Position numbers and translations under genes: made by a program. From the NCBI GenBank assembly GCA_947650285.1, contig CANTFL010000073.1, positions 62,001-126,000 of the forward strand: a stretch of 64,000 bases of DNA, read 5' to 3'. The DNA comes from Hyaloperonospora brassicae. Taxonomy: Eukaryota; Oomycota; Peronosporomycetes; Peronosporales; Peronosporaceae. Below the pieces are notes generated by a model that saw nothing but the letters and a program-made list of their open reading frames with translations, had not been told where the DNA came from and did not search any database. Below are positions 43,906 to 53,577 of this stretch, piece by piece (the stretch's first letter is position 1; each line of letters starts with the position of its first letter).

Positions 43906-44097
43906 CTAGCTCTTTTCGCTCTCTTGTTGGTACGCTGCAAGGCGTAGCAGCTGCATCTCGAGCCTCTTGCGGAACATGTGCTCGTCAACGTGTGCATTCT
44001 CTTCTTGCTGCATGAAGGACACGTCCAGCTGCACGAGCGTTTCGACTGAGCCTCGGAGAGGCCTTGCGCAGAACACTGCGAGGCATTCGACATGCAT
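43906..44097 (-). CDS. Small hypothetical protein or terminal exon
   Basis: A 63-residue frame starting MHVECLAVF and ending RLAAYQQESEKS. The same frame stays open upstream to about 44147 (WPKPNEFIHRRRLRIT), and an AG after TATATATAG could be a splice acceptor there, so this may be the last exon of a small gene. The composition (amphipathic, Glu/Gln/Arg-rich helix) looks coding. No family is recognised. Its neighbour, the CEP135-like gene, is divergent from it. Confidence 0.35.
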   Translation of the reverse strand: MHVECLAVFCARPLRGSVETLVQLDVSFMQQEENAHVDEHMFRKRLEMQLLRLAAYQQESEKS

Positions 44098-44766
44098 GTG
44101 AGTGATTCGCAGCCGACGCCGATGGATGAACTCGTTCGGCTTTGGCCAGTCGAGTACAAGCTATATATGCGCTAGACTTTGTCAGGGCAGACGCACACTC
44201 ACGAGTGCTTACGAATACGGTGGAAGACAAAGAAGAAGCGACTTGGCAAAGAAGCTTAGCTACGTGTGCCTATCATCAGCAACATACTGCCTCGCAAGCC
44301 TAAAAAACGCCGAACCAATGCAAGTCATGCCCGCAAGTCGCTCCATTTCCGTCTCACCTGCTGCATCATCGATGCACCATCGGAGCTACGCACGTGGCGG
44401 TCGTCACGCGTCCACGCGCCCTGTTCATGAAGAGCTATTTCTGTTTACATCAACGATAAATGGCAACGACACGACGCTACTCGTCGAACGTCGATGCGCA
44501 CAAGGCAAATACTTGTATACATTCAGATCCCACACACGTCATCTGCCATCACCACATGGACAGCACTAGTGCTATACAAAACCGACCCCTATGGCGTTCA
44601 CGTCGTCTTCACACTCGCGCACGTCCTTTTGGATGGACCTACGACTACTACTTCAGCACGTCCGACCACCGAAATCCTGTCCACGGCGCTCGGGTTCCCT
44701 CGGTCGAGTGACATCCGCACGCGTCGCCATCTTTGCACCAACGCAGCCAAAGTCCTGACGGCGGCG

Positions 44767-47700
44767 ATGGAGCTGCGCAGCTACGAAGCGCTGCAGTCGC
44801 AGCTGCGCGCGCTGTCGTACACAGAGGTAAGACGGTACTTACTGCTACGTACGTCGCTGTCTCGGTCTCTCTGCGTGTTGCGCTGCTCGACTGACCCGTG
44901 GAATGTGGACCGAATGTACAGCCTCTAGGAGCAGAGAGCGTCTGTCTCGTGCGGCACCTGCTGGAAGACCTGAACGAAGCAGCGGAAGCGAAGCGAGAGA
45001 CAGAGCAGGAGCTCGAGCACGTCCAGACGCAGGCGCTCGAGCTCTCGCAGAGTCTGTTGCCGCTCCGTCAAGAGAACGCACAGCTCACGCACGAGAACAA
45101 TAGTGTCGGTCGCTTTTGAGGTTGCACGAAGGTGGAGCAAACACGTCCTCACACATTGTCGTGTGTGCAGCTGTATCTGGAGATTATTCATCAGGAAGAG
45201 GCGCTGACCGAGCGAGAGAGGGTCTTTGAGCTCGAGCTGGAGCGTTTGCACGATGACGTGAGGAAGTTGCAGCTGACGAAGTACCAAATGACGCAACAAT
45301 GCAACGACAAAGCAAGTGCAAGCAGCAGATTCATTGAGATTTGTCCTGTCGATGGGTTCCTCGTTTTCTGATCCACTTGTTTGGTCGCTGTTTCTTCTCT
45401 TGCAGGAGCAAGAAGTGACCAAGTTACGGACTCAATTGGAACAGGTGCTCGATACAAGAGCAAGTGCTTTGACGTACACTCCAAGAAGAAGAAGTTCCGT
45501 GAAGTCGCTGCAGCGACTCTCTTTGGATAGCCATCCAACGCGAAAAACGCAGCAGCAGTCGGAACAGCTGGCACAAGTGGCCAGGGACGTGCACGAGCAA
45601 CTGGCAGAATTGACGGCCGAAAATGTCAAGTTGCAAGCGCAGTGCGATCAACTGAATGCCAAAATGGCACATCAGGAGCAGGAGATTAACGGGCGATCAA
45701 ACTGCTTAGTGGACGTTGCAAAGAAGCAGCTGACGTCATCAGCAGAATCGCAAGAATCGAAGGAGCAGTGTCACACGAGGGAAAGTCAGGAGGCAGCAAC
45801 TTTGCAGGTAGAGTTGTTGAGTATACAGATCGATAGTCTAAAAGATGAGGTGACCAGGTATGAAAGACGACTTCGGGATGCGACTGAACAGATTCGTCGA
45901 AGCGACAACGTCACGGAGAAGCTGCAGTACGTGTGCATTGTTTTGCCAGCGCACCTGATTGTGTCTCCTGGTTTTGATCGAGGAATGTGTATTCTTTAGG
46001 CAGGCTGAGCTAGATCGGGCGCGTATGGAAGAAGAAGTCAGAGTGCTGCAGAGCAAGTACCGTGTTTCGGAGGGAACGGACTTCGACGCTCATCGTGGGT
46101 CAGATAGCTTACCCATGATGCATGACCCCGAAGCTGCCCACAACGATTCAGCAGAGGAAGAAAAGCATGTCGATGTTACATTGCTGAAAGAGCAGGTGCG
46201 AACACTGAAAGCGCACAAAGACAGGCTTGGCGATGCACTTCGCGCTATGCAACATGACAAAACGTCGTACACGAACGCCCTCGCGAATGCGAACTCGCAT
46301 ATCCGCGTACTTACGAGTGACTTAGCTCGCGCTGAAGCGAAAGTAAAGGAGCTTACCGTGGAAAAAGCCGAGTTGGAGCAGTCATTGGCAGATACCCGGG
46401 CTTCTTCCGAGGCGAGCGTCCGTGAGCTGAATGTGCTACGTCAATCGCTTGAGCAGAGTGAAGACAGCCACGCTCTTGACTGCGAGAAAAACGCTTTGCT
46501 AGATCAAGAGTTAAGGACGCTGAAGAAAGCACTGTCTGAACGCGATGACGAGTGCCGGTCGTTGAATCGTGCACTGCTCGTGAGTAAGAGAGAGGTGGAG
46601 CGTTTGACTGGAAAACTCGACAGTCTGGAAACAGCGGCCAGTGACGCGGAGGGTAACGATGGAGCCCAGGATGGCAGGTTGGAGGTGCATGCTCAGGAAA
46701 GGAAGTGGCTGGATGACGAGCGGCACGATCTCCGTGGCGCGAAGGAAGAATTGATGGTTCGGGTTGTGAATCTCGAGGAAGATTTGCAGGAGACCAAATG
46801 TTTACTGGAAGAGGCCGAGCTCGAGAAGAAGAAATTGACCGAGAGGATAAATGCGGGGTCAGAGATGCAGAGCAACCTTGCATCGATGCTGGAGACAAAA
46901 AAGCGCGAGTCACTTGATCTTCAGGAGCAACTTGCAGAAAGCAAGGAGCAGATCCGTCTGCTCGCTGGCAAGCAGCACCAAGCACAGACTCTACTACGTC
47001 GTGCTGAAGGTACGGAGGACGAGAAGCTGATCGTCCAGAACGAGGCTGCAGCACTGAAGCGGCGCGTGGAAGAGTTGCGCGAGCTGAATGCTAGTCTAAG
47101 AAATCGCGTGGAGAACGACGATGTACACGCAAAAAGGTTGTCGGATCAAATTCGGAAGTTGCAGGTAGAATCTGCGGCGATAAGCAAAAAGTGTACGACG
47201 CTTGGTAAAGAGAAGGCAGAGCTGTTGGAGAGTTACGAGAACGCGATGGTGGAGTTGCGCACCGTCCGTCAGACATGCAGTTATTACCAGAACGAGTTCG
47301 AGAAACTATCGGGCGAAGTACAGACTCAGCAGCATTCGCTCTCGTCCGGTCAAAACGCGCTTGAGTCTAGCCAAGTGTCGATAAGCGATCTGAAGCAGCA
47401 GGTTCAGCGGTTGCAAAGCGAGTTGAAGCTCAAGCATGGCAATCTATTCCACGTGGAGACACGACTGGAACAAGAGAAGACGACTCACAAAAGCATCCAG
47501 ACGCAACTGGTTCTGCTCCAAGATGAGCTCTCGCTGGCAAAAGAGACAAATCGCGCGCGCGAGGTTGCGTTGCAACAATTACGAGAGGAAAACCAGGCCA
47601 AGGATCGTGCCTTGACCGAGAAAACGGAAGCTCTTGAGAATTGTAAGCTGTTGATGGAACAGATGGAGTCGTCTCGAGACCAGTTGGTTTTCCAGACGAA

Positions 47701-49514
47701 GCAGCGACAGCACCAGATCCAGCGACACCAACAAGAGATAGAAAGTTTGAACGCAAAGATTACTTCGCTCGAAAGTGAGAATTCAGCGAAGGTTGCTGAG
47801 ATCACGTCGCTAAAGAAACTGACACGAACACTAGACAGCGAAAAAGACGCCGTGAATGATCAGCTGGACGTTTTGACTGAGAAATATCAGGAGATCGAAA
47901 AGCAAAGCAGCGAGCTTCGCCAGGCAATCGAGGCTGAACAATCTGATGCTGCCGGACTCCAGGGGCAAGTGGGAAACCTGGTGAATAGACTGAACGAGAC
48001 CGAGGATAAGCTAAGCAAGACGCAAGCCCACTGCTCGAAACTTGAATCTGAACTCGACCGTCTGGAACATCTGGAGGGAGTCCACACGGCCGAGTTGGCA
48101 GCACTTGCACAAGACCTGGAGAATATGACGATCGAAAATCAAGCAATTGCCGAAGAGTGTACCCGATTGCAAAGAATGGAGAACACTCGCTCCCAGTCGA
48201 CTAAAAGCATGAAGCAGAGCACAAGAGAGATTCAGCGGGAAAGAGACACACTGCAGATTGAGCTAGAGGACTTGCGTCATACGTACCGATCGTTGATACA
48301 AGAACAGGAGGGGATGCAAAAGGCACGTGGGGAAATGCTTGCGCTCCAAGATGAGCTTGCGTTCGTGAATGAGTCCCTAAGGAAGCAAGTGACTGCGCTT
48401 GAAAACCAGGTCGAAGCATTGAGAGGGAAGAATGGGACGTTGACGACCGAAGCGGCTACGTATCGTGAGCAAGTTAGCTTTCTTACAGAAAAGCTCCAGA
48501 ACAATGAGGAAAAGCAAACCGACCTCCAAACGCGAATGCAGCAGCTTCTGCAAGAGCTCGAAGCCCAAAAGCAGATTTCGACTGAGATTTCGGCTCAGCG
48601 TTATGGAGCCCATGCTGAAAATGCTGCCGTGTCCCAGCGCATTGTGCACTTGGAGGCGAAATTGAGCAATTGCACGTATGAAGTCAAGTCTTTGCAAAAC
48701 AAGCTTCGCGACGAGCAGTCCCAGCGGCGAAGTCTTGAAGAGGTTGCATCTAGTCTTCGCCAGAAGATAGCGACGAATGAAAATGTGATCTCGCATTTGG
48801 AAGAGCAACGAAATGCAATGGCCCAAGAAATCCAGGCATCCTATCTTCGTCAGGTACCGGTTTCCACGGCTATTATGGACATGTCGGAGCTCAATCACAT
48901 ACCTCCGTCTGTCGGTCAGGCGTCTCAGACGTTGCAACCGAGAGCGCGTGGTACGAAGCGAGACGACATGACTCCGCCTTCACCATCATCAAATGCAATC
49001 GCAAGCACTCCAGAATCTGGCGACAAGTCATTTAGCGCGTCTTCTTCACTCCTGCCGTACCACGCGATCGAGAAGGCCCAGATGAAGTGCCAAGAGCTGG
49101 AAGATCGGCTAGCTCAGCAGGATGACACGATCAAGGAAAGTCTATCTGAACCGTTTGTTATGATACAAGCACTAACTACTCTTGGTGCATCTACAGCAAC
49201 TGGAACGATCGCGTTGTAAGTTCAAGCGGTTCGCAGCAAAGTACGAGCGCGAAATTCAGCAGGTCAGTGGCACGTTTGTTTGTTTTGGTGTCGGACTGTA
49301 ACTTGCAGCCTGATCATTGTTTGTGTTGGTGTGACAGCGCGATCGAAAAATCGAGGAGCTGCAATCCAGCTCTCATGCCTCTTCGTTCGTGTCCCCGGAT
49401 GCGCAGTCATCGGCGTCTCGACACTCTCGTTCTTCATCGTCGCTGTCTTCAGGTCGTGCAAAGAGGCAACTTGATGACGGCAGTAGCCCGGATGTACCTG
49501 TGTCACCTCACTAG
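44767..49514 (+). CDS. CEP135: CEP135/BLD10-like centriole and basal-body coiled-coil protein (seven exons)
   Basis: Exons: 44767-44826, 44922-45104, 45171-45311, 45406-45926, 46000-49156, 49197-49262, 49338-49514; 1434 residues. The joined N terminus has the CEP135/Bld10 pattern: ALQSQLRALSYTEPLGAES, then CLVRHLLEDLNEAAEAKRE, then RQENAQLTHENNSLYLEII, each matching the corresponding block of that family in order. The rest is almost continuous coiled coil, ending in a Ser-rich tail. CEP135/Bld10 forms the spoke-tip/pinhead part of the centriolar cartwheel and is needed for basal-body assembly. The start at 44767 (GCGGCGATGG) was chosen because it sits where family members begin; the open frame continues upstream to 44494. 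The third intron starts with GC (GCAAGT), and the intron 49157-49196 is only 40 bp. All junctions keep the frame. The family call rests on the first 120 residues; coiled-coil regions alone would not prove it. Confidence 0.78.
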
Positions 49515-51753
49515 TAGCCGAGGCCGACGTGGTCGTTCCGGATCCATCGACGTGAAGGAGTCGGGAAAGGTTCGAACATTGGGTATTGATAGTGCGTCTC
49601 ATGGCACAGAGTTACGAAAATCTGCCAACTGGTTCAGTTTGCCAGGAGAGTGGAGACAAGTCATGGTTACTGGCGCAGCAAGACGAGTATGCAGGTGCTC
49701 AATGAAGTCGTAGACTGGCTGAGAGTTGCCGAGCGCCAAAGCTAGACGACACTCGGCTTGCTCGAAGGTTCCGGTCGACTTTCCAGCGTCATGTCGATAA
49801 TGCCATCCAATCGACGGAGTAAGCTGCCTCCCATCAACTGCAGCGCTCGTTCGACTAACACCAGCCATGTGGACATTCGGACAGGTTGCCACGTGGAAGT
49901 TGGTTGTGCTTCGTCGTTGGCTGTCCCTTCACTGCTACCTCTTGTCGGACGCCCAACCACCTGGCGGCGCTATTCGGTTCAGTTGGGGATGTCGGTCAAG
50001 GGCGACCAAGTCAGCACTGGACCACGTTCCGTTCACTGCAAGAGGACCACGAACAGTCCTGCGGTGCACCTCACTTCGTTTCCAAGTGGTCAAGCGAAGC
50101 TGTGAACGTGCTGCTGCATCCACACTCCTCGCAGTTCGTGGCGATTTGCCATCCACTCAGCGACCGGCTACGTGCAAAGCCGTATCGAGGGTCTGCCATC
50201 TACTGCTGTCGTCTTCCCAAGATCGTACTGTCTTGCAGCACTACTGTCTGAATGCAGCCAGAGCAAAGTTTCTTGACGTTGGCATTCTCGCGGCCTGTTG
50301 AGCGAAACGAGAGCAAAGTGCTGCGTCAAACAGCTAAAAGTCGGAACGGTTGTGTCGCTAGCAGAACAGGCAATGGTGATGATGAGCGCACTGTCGTACA
50401 GGGATTGTACTCTGGCGGAACAAATATGATAACGTGCGTGTGCACAGAAAGTGGTCGTCCTGGACCCCGACGTCGAGCACGTCTGCGCCTGCGATTAGAC
50501 CGTGCGACATATCGGATCGATTCGAAACAGTTTCGCACCACAGCAATCGATTTGCTAGCGGTCCGTGGCAAGAAAGAGCAGACAAACGGACTGCATCTCA
50601 GTTGACCCATTCGCTGCAATGTTTCGCTGACTTTGACTGGTGATCCGTTGACCATTTACCCGGTCAAACTGAGGAGGTGTTGTTTACGGACACGAGTGTA
50701 CACATGGAAGAAGGCAACGGATATCGCTACCACTTGTATCTCAATTCATCGGCACCTCTCGAGCGTCTCGATCGAAAGAGGCGTCTTATATCTGGTCACC
50801 TCGACACAAGATGGGCGGCAGTGTGGCCCTCTGCATGTTCAAAGGCCTTTGATTACTGCAGACCAGCGTCGTTGTTGACAAGCGCCCTGTCGTTCGATGA
50901 CGAAGCGCGTCTACGAAGGTGGATGCCACCAAGAGCGCGATGTAAGCGGCACCGACTTGTCCTGATCGACGGCCAGGAGACAGGTCATAGAGGCTGCGTG
51001 TTGAACAGTAGCGACCTGTCGAGTTGAGGAGAACTTGACCTGCGATATTGTCTCGCACCACGACTCTATGCGACAAAGTGTTGGAGCTCTTCCCCATTGC
51101 CTCGTGCTGACGTCCACGAAGTACCTTCGGCGCACGTTCGGCACTGCATCGATGTGTCTCGCTCCACGTTCTTTGACGCGCATCATGGCGTGTTTCAGTG
51201 CCTGTTGAAGTACAGACGAGACCAGGTGTCCGTGCATGCCCTCTGAGCTCGTCGGCGTTGTTGCGAAAAACGGATCTTCAGCCCCCGAGCGGCCCCACAG
51301 ATCGCAGCGTTCGATGAATCTGATTGTGTCCCAATTCCTTTTGCGTCTGCTCGTAAAGTTCCACGCGATGGATCTGCGGACGCGGCGAATCTCGCTCGTC
51401 CACAGACGAGGAGTCAGTATGGCCCACCACTTCACTCACCGGAACGTACATGTCGACCAGCGAGAAACCCACGAGCAACACCACAGTCTCTGCGATGTTT
51501 ACTCGGAAGGAACTACTGCCACGTCCGCCACTTGCCACGAGGTCAAAATGCCCACGTAATGTGACCCTATAACGTCCATCTACGCGAGTCGGCCGTCTAC
51601 CGTCGGCACTTGTCCGCAATAGCTCTTCCACTATCGACCGCCGTACGTTCCGAGATTCGGTCCCACGTGACCATTCCAAATATACAGAAGAAGACGACGA
51701 AGAAGACGACGAAGAACCACAAACTCATTTGCACGTCTCGAGCTGTCGAAACT

Positions 51754-51789
51754 GGTACTGTATATAGCTCCGAACGGGTATACAGTACC
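51754..51789. repeat. Short inverted repeat upstream of the permease gene
   Basis: GGTACTGTATA at 51754-51764 pairs perfectly with TATACAGTACC at 51779-51789 around a 14-nt loop, about 300 bases before the permease start. Confidence 0.85.
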
Positions 51790-51987
51790 TCCCTCCGCCC
51801 ACTGGTGGTGCAAACCCCCGTCCACCCACGTGGTCGGAAGGCCAACTCGGCGGTCTATGCCCCACCTGCTTCCCACCTGTTTCCCGCCCCAGTCGACGAC
51901 TGGTCGGAGCCCCTCGGGCGACGGACGCGCTATGCCAACGAAATCAGTCCACTGCCGTCGCCCATACAATCGATTCCCCCAAGTGCA

Positions 51988-52054
51988 CTCACTCCATCAC
52001 TCCATCACTCGATCACTCACTCGATCACTCACTCACTCGATCACTCGATCACTC
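51988..52054. repeat. TCACTCGA/CTCACTCGA microsatellite
   Basis: Imperfect repeats of TCACTC and GATCACTC units about 40 bases before the permease start codon. Confidence 0.85.
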
Positions 52055-52094
52055 CCCTTGTCACTTTCCAATCTGCAGCGGACCCCCACGACAT

Positions 52095-53577
52095 ATGGCG
52101 TCACGTGCGCACTCGACCCGAGCGTTCCTCACGTCCGAAGACGCCCGCACGATCTTCACAATGGTCTGCTGCTTCTTTGGCATTGGGACGCTCGCCATGC
52201 CGTCCAACTTTGCGCGCGCGGGGCCCTTCTACGCCACCGCTGCCATGCTGCTCATGGCGTTCGCCAATATCTACGCGACCGTTGCGCTCTCGCGCGTCAT
52301 GTTGGCCGCCCCGGCCTCGGTCCAGACCTTCACGGACGTAGGGGACTGGGTCTGCGGCAAACCCGGTCGCTACGCCGTCATTGTCTCCCAGCTGCTCGTG
52401 TGTCTGCTCCTGCCCTGTGCCTTCCTCGTGCTCGGCAGCACTCTGCTCGACGTGCTCTTTCCCCACGCCTTCAGTCAGACCGCCTGGATTGTCTTGATGG
52501 CCTTCACCGTCGTTCCGCCCTGTTTGATCCCCACGCTGAACGAAGCAGCTGCCATGGCCGTCCTCGGCTGCCTCGGCACGTTCGTGGCCGACGTCGTGGG
52601 CGTCAGTGTGCTCCAGTGGGAACTGCGGGGCCACCCGGCCGTCCCAGCGCCGGACATTACGCTCCACCAGGTCCTCACGACCTTTGGCAACCTCTCCCTC
52701 GCGTACGGCGCGTCGGTCGTGGTGCCCGACCTCCAGCGCCAGCACTCGGACCCGACGCGGATGCCCCGCGTCATTCTCGTGAGCATGGGCGCCGGCTCGG
52801 CGTTCTTCCTCGTGGTGGCCATTGTGGGCTACACTGCTGGCGGCTGCCAGCTCTCTGGCAACCTCCTCTTCTCGCTCGTGAACGTTGCAGACCCCCGGGC
52901 CGCGTCGGCGCTGGGGTTTGTCCCGCATCGGGGCGCAGTCGTCATGGCGTACCTCTTCATGCAGCTGCACATTGTCGTTGCGTTTTCGACCATCATCCAG
53001 CCGCCGTTCTACATGGCCGAGCGCTTCCTCCTTGGCATGCACGCGACGAAAGCGGCGGTCGAGCGCGGGGCCAAAGCATCGGGGGGCGAGCCTGGCGAAC
53101 CCCGCGACGTCGGACCTCGAAGGCAACAGCTACTCGGCTTCGCACACGCCACCAAGTGGGCTCCTGGCCGACCACAAGCGCGCGGGCGCCGCGTACACGG
53201 GCAAAGGCGTTGTGCTGCGCTACGTGACGCTCCGGCTGTCGCTCATTGCAGTGCTCGTGGCCGCATCGATTGGCTTGCGCACGCGCTTTCTCGACCTCGT
53301 GGACTTCACAGGGGCGTCGGCCGTCACGGTCTGCTGCCTCGCGCTGCCCATTCTCTTCTACCTCAAGGTCTTCTGGAGCGAGCTACCAATGTACGAGCGC
53401 GTCGTGGCCTGTCTATTGGTCGTCGTTTGCACCATCGTCGGCTGCTACGTGCTGGTCAACGCCGGGCGAAACCTCTTTCATCCAGCCACGGACGCCGCAG
53501 GTGTCAATTTCCCGTACTGCTCGGCCGAGTTCCAAGTGGAGCCATACTTTGTCCGGAAGTCGACACTGTCGAGTTAG
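52095..53577 (+). CDS. Amino acid/auxin permease-type transporter (AAAP family), with a one-base frameshift
   Basis: The first frame (52095-about 53080) gives about 328 residues and the second (about 53087-53577) gives the rest, about 494 residues in all, the normal size for the family. The N terminus has the AAAP hallmark after a short cytosolic lead: FGIGTLAMPSNFARAG. About ten or eleven hydrophobic helices follow, including LLVCLLLPCAFLVLGS, SAFFLVVAIVGYTAGG and, after the break, LSLIAVLVAASIGL and VVACLLVVVCTIVGCYV. Such carriers move neutral amino acids with protons across plasma or vacuolar membranes. The frame break lies at a run of six G at 53081-53086; with five G the frames join (KASG | ASLANPATSDLEG) inside a hydrophilic loop. 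This is either a sequencing/assembly indel or a real inactivating mutation. The start ATG at 52095 directly precedes the family motif region. Confidence 0.82.

Larger units (their letters stand above)
49515..52094. other. Intergenic region with unresolved broken coding segments
   Basis: No single gene model works. Minus-strand pieces look coding at 51679-51278 (e.g. VELYEQTQKELGHNQIHR), 51320-50911 (SSEGMHGHLVSSVLQQALKH) and 49892-49599. Plus-strand pieces look coding at 50040-50160 (KWSSEAVNVLLHPHSSQF) and 50660-50770 (GNGYRYHLYLNSSAPLERL). Frames change without plausible splice sites. It may be one decayed gene or a gene with many small introns. A short inverted repeat (51754-51764/51779-51789, GGTACTGTATA arms) and a TCACTCGA repeat (51988-52054) precede the next gene. 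Confidence 0.4.

Noticed and set aside
44494..44766. Upstream extension of CEP135 exon 1 by 91 codons
   Set aside because: CEP135 family proteins begin at the position matching 44767; the extension has no match to the family pattern.
52101..53126. 341-codon minus-strand frame
   Set aside because: Shadow of the permease; highly charged, no family signal, while the plus frame has clear membrane helices.
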